NCBI GenBank assembly: GCA_020851795.1
Contig: JADZCA010000011.1
Location: 1 to 64,000, forward strand
DNA length: 64,000 nucleotides
Source of the DNA: Planctomycetota bacterium
GTDB taxonomy: Bacteria; Planctomycetota; PLA2; JAEUHO01
Direction of reading: 5' to 3'
In this document: piece after piece, positions 15,349 to 24,296 of the stretch
How the letters are laid out: every line of letters begins with the position of its first letter
How positions within the stretch are numbered: the first letter of the stretch is position 1
The notes under the pieces: model-generated
Told to the model about the DNA's origin: nothing
What the model saw: only the letters and a program-made list of their open reading frames with translations
Database searches by the model: none
Position numbers and translations under genes: made by a program

Positions 15349-16443
15349 CTACGGGCTGGGCGGCGGCGCGCTCACGAGCCAGCGGAAGAAGCGCGAGATC
15401 GGGGAGGCTGCCTTCGCGGCGGCGCGGCGGCCGGGGTACGGGACCGCGTCGAGGAGCGCGCGGGAGACGTCGTCCACCGTGACGCCGTCGGCCTCGGCCG
15501 CGTAGGAGACGATCAGGCGGTGCCGGAAGACCGCCGGCACCAGCGCCCGCACGTCGTCGAAGTCGGGCGCGGCACGGCCCCGGAGCAGCGCACGCGCCTT
15601 CGCCCCCGCGATCAGCGCCTGCGCCGCACGAGGGCCCGCCCCCCACGCCACGTAGTCGCGCACCGTCGAAGGCGCGCTCGCCTCCTTCGGACGCGACGCA
15701 CGCACGAGGTCCACCGCGTAACGGAGCAGCTCGGCGCGCACGTCCACGTGCGCCACCGCCGTCTGGAAGCCCAGGAGCCCCGCCCGCGACACCACCGGCT
15801 CGAGCGGCGGCGGCGCGTTCGACGTCGTCGTCAGACGCACGATCCGCGCCTCGTCCTCCCGCGTCGGGTAGCCGAGGCGGATCTTCAGCATGAAGCGGTC
15901 GAGCTGCGCCGCCGGCAACGGGTACGTGCCGTGCTGCTCGATCGGGTTCTGCGTCGCCAGCACGAAGAACGGCCGCTCGAGCGCCCGGCGCACGCCGAGG
16001 CTCGTCACCGACCGCTCCTCCATCGCCTCCATCAGCGCCGCCTGCGTCTTCGGAGGCGTGCGGTTGATCTCGTCCGCCAGGATCACGTGCGCGAAGATCG
16101 GCCCCGGCAGGAAGCGGAACTCCCGCTTGCCCGTCGCGTCCTGCACCAGCACCTCGCTGCCCGTCACGTCGCTCGGCATCAGGTCCGGCGTGAACTGGAT
16201 CCGGCGGAACTCGCAGTCGAGCAGCCCCGCCACCGTCGAGACCAGCAACGTCTTCGCCAGCCCCGGCACCCCCTCGAGCAGCGCGTGGTGCTCCGACAGG
16301 ATCGCGATCAGCACCTGCTCGACCGTCTCCTCCAGCCCCACGATCCGCCGCGACACCTCCTCCCGCAGCTTCGCCGCCGCGCGCGAAACCTCCGGGAGGC
16401 TCTCGCGGATCTGCGCCGGGGAGGGAGGGGCGGCCGTCGCCAT
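15349..16443 (-). CDS. MoxR-family AAA+ ATPase
   Basis: A 364-aa MoxR-type chaperone ATPase. Walker A is GVPGLAKTLL, Walker B VILADEINR, then KTQAALMEAMEERSVT, sensor 1 FFVLATQNPIEQHGTYPLPAAQLDRF, and the AAA_lid_2 domain with AVFRHRL near the end. Family members assemble metal or cofactor sites in partner proteins and usually sit beside DUF58 and von Willebrand A genes; none is adjacent here, so this is an orphan copy. The start is the ATG at 16443, preceded by TAGACT 10 nt away. About 15 Pro/Ser residues end the protein. Confidence 0.94.
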   Translation of the reverse strand: MATAAPPSPAQIRESLPEVSRAAAKLREEVSRRIVGLEETVEQVLIAILSEHHALLEGVPGLAKTLLVSTVAGLLDCEFRRIQFTPDLMPSDVTGSEVLVQDATGKREFRFLPGPIFAHVILADEINRTPPKTQAALMEAMEERSVTSLGVRRALERPFFVLATQNPIEQHGTYPLPAAQLDRFMLKIRLGYPTREDEARIVRLTTTSNAPPPLEPVVSRAGLLGFQTAVAHVDVRAELLRYAVDLVRASRPKEASAPSTVRDYVAWGAGPRAAQALIAGAKARALLRGRAAPDFDDVRALVPAVFRHRLIVSYAAEADGVTVDDVSRALLDAVPYPGRRAAAKAASPISRFFRWLVSAPPPSP

Positions 16444-16453
16444 GAAGCCCCGG

Positions 16454-16459
16454 AGTCTA
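16454..16459 (-). promoter_or_regulatory. Probable -10 box of the MoxR gene (TAGACT)
   Basis: On the minus strand, TAGACT is followed 10 nt later by the MoxR ATG. The leader would be at most a few nucleotides. Confidence 0.5.
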
Positions 16460-16605
16460 CCCGGGGGTCCGACCCGCCGCCGGGAGGAGCGAGGGGGCTC
16501 CGGGGGCCGAGGAGGGGGCGCCGCCCCGACCCTCGCGCCCGCCACCGCGCAGGCCCCGCCGCCCGCGCGAGGCCCTACGTCCGCGCGCGTCCGCATCGAA
16601 TCCGT

Positions 16606-16627
16606 TGCGCCGCGAATCCGCGGCGCA
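16606..16627. other. Perfect 9-bp hairpin between divergent genes
   Basis: TGCGCCGCG-AATC-CGCGGCGCA forms an uninterrupted 9-bp stem in the gap between moxR and the exported-protein operon. It could be an operator dyad; nothing else supports a role. Confidence 0.4.
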
Positions 16628-16690
16628 CGGCGCCCCTTCGGCCCGCGTCGGCCTGCCACGCCGTAGCATGAAGGCTCCTCGGAGAGCGCC

Positions 16691-17692
16691 GTGGCACCGC
16701 GAACGGGCCGCCCGCGCACGCCCGCAACGCCGGGCACACCGGCGCTCGGGGCCCGCGCGTGCCTCGCGCGTCGCGCCTTGGGGCTCGCGCTCGCCTCGGC
16801 GCTGATCGCGTGCGGCGACGCCCCGCCGCCGCGGTCGCCGTCGCCGTCGGCGCCCGCCGCGCCCGCCAAGCCCGCCGCCCCCACCGTCGCCGGCCCCGTG
16901 CGCGACCCCGCGTCCGTCGATCGCGCGCCCGCGGGCGCCGCTGCCGCCGATCGGCCCGACGCGCCCGCCCCTCCCCCGCCCCCGCCGCCCCCCGAGCCCC
17001 TCCCGCTCCCGGCCGACACCCCCGCAGCCGCCGGCCTGCCCGACGCCGGGGCGCACGACCGCGCGCTGACGCGCACCGTCGCGGCCCGCGAGGCCGCCGC
17101 GCGCGCGAGCGAAGCGCACGAACTCGGGCGGACGCTGCTCGCGCTCGGCGCGCGCACCCCCATCGAGGCGGGCGCGACGATCGAGTGCCTCGAGGAGGCC
17201 GTCGCCGGGCGGCCCGACGACGTGACGGCGATCGTGGACCTCGCCGACGCCTACCTCGCCGCCGGCGTCGAGGAGACCGTCGCCGCGGCGATCGCGCTCT
17301 ACGAGGCCGCCGCGGCCCGGCGGCCCGACGACGACCGCCTCGCCGCGCGCCTCGTCGAGGGCTACGCGCGGCTGGGCAACTTCGAGGAGGCGCTCGTGCA
17401 GGGCGAGCGGCGGGCCGCGTCGCCCGCGTGCGACGCGGCGGGGACGGCGGGGCAGCTCGTGTGGGTGACGCTGCTCCACGGCGACCTCGCGCGCGGCACC
17501 GCCGCCGTGCGCCGGCTCGTCGCGTCGGGTCGCGGGGGCGGCGACGCGCAGGCCTACCTCGCCGTGCTGCTGCGCGCGGCGGGACGCCGCGACGAAGCCG
17601 AGGCTGCGCTCGCCGCCGCGGAGGCCGCGCTGCCCCCCACGTCGCCGCTGCGCGCGGTGCTCGCAGGGATGCACGCGGGAGGCACCCGATGA
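16691..17692 (+). CDS. TPR-like lipoprotein
   Basis: A 333-aa exported protein. A long positively charged N-region leads to LALASALIAC, a lipobox ending at Cys ~41, followed by about 70 residues of Pro/Ala-rich linker. The rest is helical with tetratricopeptide-like pairs: EAVAGRPDDVTAIVDLADAYLAAGVEE, AAAARRPDDDRLAARLVEGYARLGNFEEAL and AYLAVLLRAAGRRDEAEAALAAAEA. TPR lipoproteins act as scaffolds for envelope complexes. The GTG start has GGAGAG 4-5 nt upstream. The stop overlaps the ATG of the following 1303-aa gene (ATGA), so the two products probably work together. Confidence 0.8.
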   Translation: MAPRTGRPRTPATPGTPALGARACLARRALGLALASALIACGDAPPPRSPSPSAPAAPAKPAAPTVAGPVRDPASVDRAPAGAAAADRPDAPAPPPPPPPPEPLPLPADTPAAAGLPDAGAHDRALTRTVAAREAAARASEAHELGRTLLALGARTPIEAGATIECLEEAVAGRPDDVTAIVDLADAYLAAGVEETVAAAIALYEAAAARRPDDDRLAARLVEGYARLGNFEEALVQGERRAASPACDAAGTAGQLVWVTLLHGDLARGTAAVRRLVASGRGGGDAQAYLAVLLRAAGRRDEAEAALAAAEAALPPTSPLRAVLAGMHAGGTR

Positions 17693-20600
17693 GGCGCGCC
17701 GCGGGCCCCGTGGCGGTGGCGGTCTTCGTCGGCGCGCTCGCGTGCGGCGCGCCGTCGGCGCGCGCGGACGGGCCGCCGGTGGACGTGCGGCCCGACCGCG
17801 CGCGGTGGTACGCCGACGACGCCGCGCGCGAGCACGACCTCGTCGAAGGGCTGTCGCGCACGCCCGACGGCCGCGTCGTGCGCGACGCGCGCTACGAGGA
17901 GCGCCTCGCCCGCTACCGCGCCGAACGCGCGTCGGCGAGCGCCACCATGGCGAAGGACACGCGCGCGTACGACGAGCTGGTGCGGCGCGCGCAGCAGGCG
18001 GGCATCGGCAAGGAGCGGCTCGATGGCGCGCTGTTCGGCCGCCGGACCGCCGGCTTCTCCGACGCCGACCTCGCCCTCACCGCCGTCGAGCGCGAGCGCC
18101 TCGCGCGCGTGCTCCGCGAGGCGGGCTACACGCCCGAGGAGACGCTCGGGCGCACCTCGTTCCACGAGCTCGACGCGCACCTGCAGTCGGCCGGCGAGCC
18201 GGGGCGCTCGCTCGACGAGGCGTCGCGGCTCGTCAGCGACCCCGAGTACATGGCGCGCTTCCGCGACCCGAGCGTCGCGCAGCACCTCAAGAAGCTCAAC
18301 GGCGCGCTCAAGGGCGGGGTCCCGCTCGACCGCGCGGGGCAGGAGCAGCTGGTCGCGCTGTACGGCAAGACGCTCGCCAAGATCGACGAGGCGCTGGCGA
18401 AGCAGGGCGCGGGCGCGCTGCTCGACCCCGCCGTGCGCGCCGCGATGGAGCGGCTCGGCGCGCGCGACGGCATGGTCGGCCCCGTGGTCACGCTCGGCGC
18501 GTCGCCGGCGCAGGCCCGCGCGGAGATCGAGGCGTGGCTGCAGACGCACGTCTACCCCGCGCTGCGCCAAGCCCTCCCGATCGACCAGGCGTGGCGCGCG
18601 CAAGAGCTCGCCCGCGCCGCCGCCGACGCGCGCGACGCCAAGGCCGCGCTCGACGCCGCCCGCGCGCTCGAGGCCGACGGCGTGAAGGGCGCGCGGGAGG
18701 CGGCCGACGAGGCGGCGAAGCGCCTGCGCGCGGAGCGCGAGCGGCTGCGGCGGCTGCAGCAGTGGAAGACCGAGGACGACATGGCGCTCCACGTGGTGCG
18801 CCGCTCGTCGGGCGCCGGCAAGGCGATCGCGCCCGCGGCGCCGGCGGCGACGTCGGCGGCCGAGGTCGCGAACGCGGGCCTCGGGAAGGCCGTGCGCGGG
18901 CTCGCCGGTCGCGCCGGGCGTCGCGCAGGGAGAGACCTCGTCGGCGCGTTCGCGTTCGAGGCGGGGATGGCGTGGGTGCAAGGCACGCCGATGCGGTCGT
19001 TCGACGCGATCGCGCTCGACGCGGTGAAGTGGACGCTCCGCATCACGCAGGCCCGCGACGCGTGGGAGGGCATCCGCGCCGCCACCACCGACGACGCGCG
19101 CGCGGACCTCGAGCGCCGCATCGACGCGCACGAGGGCGCAGGCGGCTCGCGGTGGGACGCGTCGTTCCTCCTGTGGGACGTCGGCGCGGTGATCGGGCGC
19201 GCGACGCTGCGCAGCGCGTGGAATGCGCTGCGGCTGCACCCCAAGGCCGAGCTCGTGCCCTACGGCGCCGAGCTCCTCGGCGAGCTCGCCACCGTCGCGC
19301 GCGGCGACGCGATGGTGGACGAGGCGCGTCGCGCCGAGGCCGAGCAGCTGCGCGCGCTGCTCGAGCGGGCCGACGCGCTGCGCGGGGCCCTCCTCGCCGC
19401 CGAGGAGCGGCTGCGCCAGCGCACCGCGCTGGCGTCGCTGTGGCGCTCGCGTGCGGAGGAGGTCGTCGTGGCCGAGGCCAAGGCGCGCGGCGAGCTCGCG
19501 CAGGCGCTCGACGCGCTGCGGCGCGCGCCGCTCCCGCCGGGCGCCGTCCCGCTGGGGTTCGCCGTCCCCACCGAGGCGGACGTCGCACGGTGGACGACGC
19601 GCGCCGACGAGGTGACGCGCGAGGCGCAGGGCCACCGCGCGACCGCCGACGCGCTGCGGGCCGAGCTCGAGCGCGGGACGTCCACGGCGACGGGCCTGCG
19701 CGCGCGGCACGGCTTCCTGCTCGAGCGCGTCGTGCCGACGCGCGCGAAGGCCGAGGAGGTGCGCACGGCGACGGCCCCGCTCGCGCGCCACGCCGCGGCC
19801 GAGCAGGCCCGCGGCGACCCGTCGGCGACGCGCGAGGCGGCGCAGCGCGCGGTCGCGGCCCTGCGCGCGCTCGCGGCCGAGGCGGACCGCGTCGCGTTCC
19901 AGATCGACACGGTCGGCGAGCAGCTCGGGCCGCTGCGGGCCGACGTCGCGACCAAGCACGCCGCCCTCACGCGGCTCGTCGCGCGGATCGACGACGCCTC
20001 CGCCTACCTCGGAGGCCTGGGCGAGCGCGCGGCGTTCGTCGGCGCGATGCGCGAGGTGCTCCGCACGGTGCGCCCCGACGCGACGGGCCCCGCGCCCGAC
20101 GCGGTGGCGGGCGACCTCGCGCGCGCGAAGACGTCGGCGCAGCGTGGCGCCGCGGTCGAGCTGCCGGTCCCCGTCGCGCCGCCCGCGGACGCGGCGCGGT
20201 CGGCCGAGGCGCTCGCGGCGTGGGCGCGGCTGCGGGGCCCGGTCGAGCGCATGGAGGACGCGCTGCGGCAGATGGAGGCGGCGCTGGCGCGGCTGCGCGA
20301 CGCGGTCGGCACGCTGCCGGAGAGCGACGACGACGCCACGGGCACGGCGCGGGGCCCGCGGCTCTCCGAGGCGGTGCTCGCGGGGCTCTCGTGGGACGAG
20401 GTCGGCCGCCGGCTGCAGCTGCCGGCGACGCTCGGCAAGCCCTACGCGGGCGAGGCGCGGTACGGGCTCGTGTGGACCGACCACGCGTTCGACCGCATCG
20501 GGCCCGACGTGCCGCCGAGCGGCGGGTACAGCCGACGGCTGCGCTCGGAGACCGTGCGCGCGTGGGTGGATCGCGACGGGGACGGGGCCCGGGGCGCCGA

Positions 20601-21600
20601 CGAGCCGCTCGAGGAGCTGCCGGTGTCGTTCTGGGTGACGACGCGGTACGTGACGCCCGACGTGGGGCCGATGCACGCGACCGACGCCGACGGGACGAAC
20701 CGGTACACGCTGGACCGGCTCGCGCAGTTCTCGCGGGCGTGGGACGCGCCGGCGCAGGCGTCGGAGTGGACGCTCGTCGGGACGCTGCCCGTCGGCGACC
20801 GCGCGTTTGCGGGGGTCGCGCGGGCCCCGCGTGCGGACACGTACCGCGCGATGGCGGCGGTGGGCCCGTTGGCGGTCTCGGTGGACCTCGTCGTGCAGGC
20901 GACAGCGGGAGCCCACGCGCTGTGGATCCCCGCGGGCCCGCAGGACGCGCTGGCGGCGTCGATCCGCTTCGACGACGACGCGCTCGTGCGCCGCTGGTGG
21001 GAGGAGGCGCTCGCGGCGCGGCGCGACGTGGCGATCGGGCTGCTGCGGGAGGCGCTCGCGGAGGCGGAGCAGCTGCGGACGTACTCGTTCTCGAAGTACG
21101 CCTTCGACGCGCGCGAGTTCCTCGTGGACTGGCCGGGGATGACGCTCGAGCGGCTCCGCTCGTGGGACGAACCGACGTACGAGGCCGAGTGGAAGCTGAC
21201 CCGCGAGGACCGCGCCACGCGATGGAACGAGACGTACCGCGTGACCGTGAGGACGTACTTCGTCGACGACGACCGTTCGTGGGACGCGAGCCTCGCCGAG
21301 GGCGTGCGCGAGTTCGAGCACGTGCTCGGCTACGACCCGTGGAAGGGCAAGCCGCGGCTCGGGACGGCGTTCGACGCGGAGCGCTCGACGCACGCGCGGA
21401 GCACGTGGGGCTTCGACCGTGGCGGTCGGGGGAGCACGTCCGACCTCGTGCAGGCGTGGCGCGGCAACGTGCTGGTGCGCGTCCACGGGTCGGTGACGAA
21501 CGGCGCGCAGCCCGGCTCCGTCGCACCGGACCTCATGCGCGCGATCCTGCAGAAGGTCGCAGCGCACCGCCCGCCGCCGCTGCCCCCGCGTCGGCGCTGA
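17689..21600 (+). CDS. Large exported coiled-coil protein of unknown function
   Basis: A 1303-aa protein I do not recognise. The N-terminus MRRAAGPVAVAVFVGALACG is an export signal; ALAC could be a lipobox. Residues ~30-370 are charged and helical, about 370-540 include a Gly/Ala-rich part that might contact membrane, and ~540-930 is a long Arg/Glu/Ala-rich coiled coil. Around 961-972, DRDGDGARGADE matches a 12-residue EF-hand calcium loop exactly. The C-terminal third is rich in Trp/Tyr and beta-like (FWVTTRYVTPDVGPM, WFERDDRS-type segments), ending in a short Pro/Arg tail. It is translationally coupled to the TPR lipoprotein before it. A cell-surface or periplasmic structural role is the most I can infer. 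Confidence 0.75.
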   Translation: MRRAAGPVAVAVFVGALACGAPSARADGPPVDVRPDRARWYADDAAREHDLVEGLSRTPDGRVVRDARYEERLARYRAERASASATMAKDTRAYDELVRRAQQAGIGKERLDGALFGRRTAGFSDADLALTAVERERLARVLREAGYTPEETLGRTSFHELDAHLQSAGEPGRSLDEASRLVSDPEYMARFRDPSVAQHLKKLNGALKGGVPLDRAGQEQLVALYGKTLAKIDEALAKQGAGALLDPAVRAAMERLGARDGMVGPVVTLGASPAQARAEIEAWLQTHVYPALRQALPIDQAWRAQELARAAADARDAKAALDAARALEADGVKGAREAADEAAKRLRAERERLRRLQQWKTEDDMALHVVRRSSGAGKAIAPAAPAATSAAEVANAGLGKAVRGLAGRAGRRAGRDLVGAFAFEAGMAWVQGTPMRSFDAIALDAVKWTLRITQARDAWEGIRAATTDDARADLERRIDAHEGAGGSRWDASFLLWDVGAVIGRATLRSAWNALRLHPKAELVPYGAELLGELATVARGDAMVDEARRAEAEQLRALLERADALRGALLAAEERLRQRTALASLWRSRAEEVVVAEAKARGELAQALDALRRAPLPPGAVPLGFAVPTEADVARWTTRADEVTREAQGHRATADALRAELERGTSTATGLRARHGFLLERVVPTRAKAEEVRTATAPLARHAAAEQARGDPSATREAAQRAVAALRALAAEADRVAFQIDTVGEQLGPLRADVATKHAALTRLVARIDDASAYLGGLGERAAFVGAMREVLRTVRPDATGPAPDAVAGDLARAKTSAQRGAAVELPVPVAPPADAARSAEALAAWARLRGPVERMEDALRQMEAALARLRDAVGTLPESDDDATGTARGPRLSEAVLAGLSWDEVGRRLQLPATLGKPYAGEARYGLVWTDHAFDRIGPDVPPSGGYSRRLRSETVRAWVDRDGDGARGADEPLEELPVSFWVTTRYVTPDVGPMHATDADGTNRYTLDRLAQFSRAWDAPAQASEWTLVGTLPVGDRAFAGVARAPRADTYRAMAAVGPLAVSVDLVVQATAGAHALWIPAGPQDALAASIRFDDDALVRRWWEEALAARRDVAIGLLREALAEAEQLRTYSFSKYAFDAREFLVDWPGMTLERLRSWDEPTYEAEWKLTREDRATRWNETYRVTVRTYFVDDDRSWDASLAEGVREFEHVLGYDPWKGKPRLGTAFDAERSTHARSTWGFDRGGRGSTSDLVQAWRGNVLVRVHGSVTNGAQPGSVAPDLMRAILQKVAAHRPPPLPPRRR

Positions 21601-21631
21601 CGGTCGCGCGCGCGACGGCGGCCCCCGAATC

Positions 21632-21768
21632 GAGCGGCGCCCCGGGCCCCGCGTCGGGAGGCGGATCGCGGTCGCTCGGGTGCGACGGCGCGGACGTCGC
21701 TTCGCGGACCGCACCCGCTGCCGGAGCGGCGCCCCGGGCCCCGCGTCGGGAGGCGGATCGCGGTCGCT
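21632..21768. repeat. Two direct 45-bp repeats
   Basis: The 45-bp sequence beginning GAGCGGCGCCCCGGGCCCCG and ending GGCGGATCGCGGTCGCT occurs at 21632-21676 and 21724-21768 without mismatches. The second copy includes two bases of the stop codon of the leftward heptosyltransferase gene. It fills the gap between two convergent genes and could form part of a terminator region; its origin is unknown. Confidence 0.85.
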
Positions 21769-22891
21769 AGGGCGTGGTCGCGGGGGCGCGGGGCGGGCTG
21801 CTCGCGAGGCGCGTGAGGCAGGCGGAGGCGACGACGGCGGGGTCGAGGGTCTCCATGCACGGGTGGCCGATCGGGCAGACGCGGAGGTGGCAGCCGAGGC
21901 AGGAGAGGTCTTCACGGCGCACGACGGTGACGAGGGCCTCGTCGCCGCGCGTCCAGCCGGGGTCGGTCGGGCCCATGACGGAGACGACGGGCGTGCCGAA
22001 CCCGACGGCGACGTGGCGCGGGCCGGCGTCGGGGGTGAGGACGAGCGCGGCGCCGGCGACGATCGCCTTGGCTTCGGGCCAGCGGGTGAGGTCGTCGTGG
22101 GTAGAGAGGACAGGCGGGCCGAGGCGGGCGGCGGTCTCGGCGGCGAGGCGCTCTTCGCCGGGGCCGCAGAGGACGACGGGCAGGAGGCCGGTCGCGTCGC
22201 GGACGCGGCGGGCGGCGTCGGCGAGGAGCCGCGGGGGGTAGATCTTCGAGGGGCCGAAGGCGGCGCCGGGGCTGACGACGAAGTAGGGGCGCGCGCCGCC
22301 GGCGGCGGCGAAGCGGGCGGCGGCGCGGGCGGCGCCGTCGGGCGGGACGGCGAGGCGGGGCGGGAGGCCGTCGTCGGTGGCGCCGAAGAGGGCGGCGAGG
22401 CGGGCGAAGCGGATGCCCATGGGCTCGGGGACGCGCTCGCCCGCCGCGTCGCGGGGGGGCTCGACGGGGTGGGAGAGGAGCGGGGCGCGGCCGTGGCGGG
22501 CGTAGCCGACGCGGACGGGGGCGCGCGACGACCACGCGGCGAGGCCGGCGCCGAGGGAGTCCTTGAGCAGGAGCACCGCGTCGGCGCCGAGCGCGCGCCA
22601 GGCGCGCCCGCAGCGGCGCGGGGCGAGGAGGCCGCGGGCGGCGGGGCCTTCGACGGGGGCGACGTCGTCGCGGTCGAGGAGGCCGTCGAGGAGGACGAGC
22701 GCGGTGGGCTTGCCCGCCCACACGATGCGCGTCGCGGGGAGGGCGCGGCGCAGGGCGCGCAGCGTGGGCGTCGAGAGGACGACGTCGCCGGCGGGGTTGG
22801 GCAGGCGGACGACGAGGGTGCGCGGGGGCGCGATCGGCGGCGCGGAGGCGGTCGGGGGCGGCGCGGCGGGCGTCGGCACGGGGGTCGTCAT
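21767..22891 (-). CDS. Glycosyltransferase family 9 (ADP-heptose:LPS heptosyltransferase-like)
   Basis: A 374-aa GT-B enzyme of family 9. The N-terminal domain begins LVVRLPNPAGDVVLSTPTLRALRRALP, as in WaaC/WaaF. The donor domain has VVSPGAAFGPSKIYPP, VVLCGPGEERLAAETAA and the family signature LTPDAGPRHVAVGFGTPVVSVMGPTDPGWT. A CLGCHLRVCPIGHPCM cysteine cluster near the C-terminus is typical of some waaF-like proteins. It would add heptose to the LPS inner core, with ADP-heptose from the HldE/GmhB enzymes encoded upstream. The ATG start at 22891 opens a Pro/Ala-rich leader of ~20 residues. An array of REP-like repeats separates it from the rest of the operon. Confidence 0.92.
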   Translation of the reverse strand: MTTPVPTPAAPPPTASAPPIAPPRTLVVRLPNPAGDVVLSTPTLRALRRALPATRIVWAGKPTALVLLDGLLDRDDVAPVEGPAARGLLAPRRCGRAWRALGADAVLLLKDSLGAGLAAWSSRAPVRVGYARHGRAPLLSHPVEPPRDAAGERVPEPMGIRFARLAALFGATDDGLPPRLAVPPDGAARAAARFAAAGGARPYFVVSPGAAFGPSKIYPPRLLADAARRVRDATGLLPVVLCGPGEERLAAETAARLGPPVLSTHDDLTRWPEAKAIVAGAALVLTPDAGPRHVAVGFGTPVVSVMGPTDPGWTRGDEALVTVVRREDLSCLGCHLRVCPIGHPCMETLDPAVVASACLTRLASSPPRAPATTP

Positions 22892-23292
22892 CGGTCGTCG
22901 GGCGATCGTACGGGGGGGACGGCGGAGTCCTTCCGACTTGCTCCGACCCCGCGGTCGGTGAGCGTCTGCTCCGACCCCGCGGTCGGTGAGCGCGGGGTCG
23001 GAGCTCGCGCTCACCGTTGGAGGGGGGCGGGGGCGCGGCGGGGACGGTGAGCGTGGGGTACGACCCCGCGATCGGTGAGCGTCTGCTCCGACCCCGCGGT
23101 CGGTGAGCGCAGGGTCGGAGCTCGCGCTCACCGTTGGAGGGGGGCGGGGGCGCGGCGGGGACGGTGAGCGTGGGGTACGACCCCGCGGTCGGTGAGCGTC
23201 CGCTCCGACCCCGCGGTCGGTGAGCGCAGGGTCGGAGCTCGCGCTCACCGTTGGAGGGGGGGGATACCGGGGGTGAGACGCGGGAGAGGTGG
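22892..23292. repeat. Intergenic REP-like array, three 117-bp units
   Basis: TCACCGTTGGAGGGGGG recurs at about 23011, 23128 and 23245, giving a 117-bp period over roughly 22940-23262. Each unit contains CGACCCCGCGGTCGGTGAGCG modules. It is the array at 1-352 in the opposite orientation, with small changes. The modules match the RAYT-associated array at 3912-4490. The array interrupts the LPS gene series between two glycosyltransferase genes. TACGAT, 13 nt before the ATG at 22891, may be the -10 of the downstream gene. No gene is supported here. Confidence 0.88.
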
Positions 23293-24294
23293 TCAGGCGA
23301 GCGCCGACGACCACGCGGCGACCACGCGGTCGCGCCAGGCGGCGACGGACCAGCGCGCGCGGACGTCCTCGCGGGCCGCCTCCCCCATCCGCCGGCGTGC
23401 CGTAGGGTCGCGCAAGAGGAGGAGCAGCCCCTCGACCATCTCGGCCCCGCCCCGCGCGACGATGCCCGTCTCGCCGTGGCGCACCTGCTCGGACTGCACG
23501 CCGACCGCGCTCGCCACCACCGGCCGGCCGCGCGCCAACATCTGCAGCACCTTCAGCCCGCACTTGCCCCGCGTCCACGCGTCGTCGGGCAACGGCGCGA
23601 CCCCCACGTGGATCCCGTCGAGCGCCGCGTCCGCCCCCTGCGCCGTCCACGGCACCAGCTCGACCGGGATCCCCGGGGGCATCGTCGGCGCCGCGTCCGC
23701 CACCACCCGCAGCCGGAACGGGTGCCCCATCGCGACCAGCGCCGCCAGCTCGACCGTCGCGCCCTCGAGGTACCCGAGCGTCGCCCGCGCCCCGATCCAG
23801 CCCACCACCGGCGGCGGCACCGGCGGCTCGGGCGTCGGCGGCCCGTCGGTCACCTCGACCACCGTCGGCAGCACCGTCGCCCGCACCCCCGCCCGCTCCG
23901 CGAGCCCCGCGAGGTACGCGTTGCCCGCCGTCACCGCGTCCGCCGCCCGCACGATCGCCCCGAATCGCTCGATGCGCGTGCGCGACGGCGTCGCCCCGCG
24001 CGCCGAGTCGCGGTAGGGCAACGCGTCGTCGAAGTCGAACAGCAGCCGCCGCACGCGCACCCGCAGGCGGTCCACGTCGGCCGACCGCAGCAGCCGCGAC
24101 AGCACGAGCGCGTGGCCCGCCGCCTCGGCCCGCTCGAGCACCTTGCGCCGCTCGAGCCACGGCTTCCCCCACGCCGCGACCTCGATCGCGATGCCCGCGC
24201 GCGCCGCCGCCTCGCGGAACGCCAGCACCCGATGGCGCACCACGGGCCCCGTGGGGTCGGAGGTCACCACGACGAGGGTGCGCGCGCGGGCCAC
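23293..24294 (-). CDS. Glycosyltransferase (GT4-like, LPS core)
   Basis: A 333-aa GT-B-like glycosyltransferase. The N-terminal half (TLVVVTSDPTGPVVRHRVLAFREAA, LLFDFDDALPYR) follows a pattern seen in sugar transferases of surface glycan clusters. The C-terminal half has VVGWIGARATLGYLEG, IHVGVAPLPDDAWTRGKCGLKVLQMLARGRPVVASAVGV and QVRHGETGIVA, a group 1 donor-binding domain. Acceptor and sugar are unknown. The GTG start at 24294 lies only 2 bp after the stop of the preceding glycosyltransferase, so the pair is co-translated. It is the last gene before the repeat array. Confidence 0.88.
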   Translation of the reverse strand: MARARTLVVVTSDPTGPVVRHRVLAFREAAARAGIAIEVAAWGKPWLERRKVLERAEAAGHALVLSRLLRSADVDRLRVRVRRLLFDFDDALPYRDSARGATPSRTRIERFGAIVRAADAVTAGNAYLAGLAERAGVRATVLPTVVEVTDGPPTPEPPVPPPVVGWIGARATLGYLEGATVELAALVAMGHPFRLRVVADAAPTMPPGIPVELVPWTAQGADAALDGIHVGVAPLPDDAWTRGKCGLKVLQMLARGRPVVASAVGVQSEQVRHGETGIVARGGAEMVEGLLLLLRDPTARRRMGEAAREDVRARWSVAAWRDRVVAAWSSALA

Positions 24295-24296
24295 GG

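Noticed and set aside
16499..16690. Possible small gene or RNA before the TPR lipoprotein
   Set aside because: Only a 9-bp hairpin and GC-rich sequence are seen; no start, ribosome site or conserved structure supports a gene.
17554..21915. Very long open frame (1453 codons) on the minus strand opposite the 1303-aa gene, and similar giants at 16759-21600 (+), 55155-59321 (-) and 50756-55021 (-)
   Set aside because: High GC removes stops from wobble-shifted frames; these are Arg/Ala/Pro-rich shadows, and the opposite frames have real domains and coupled starts.
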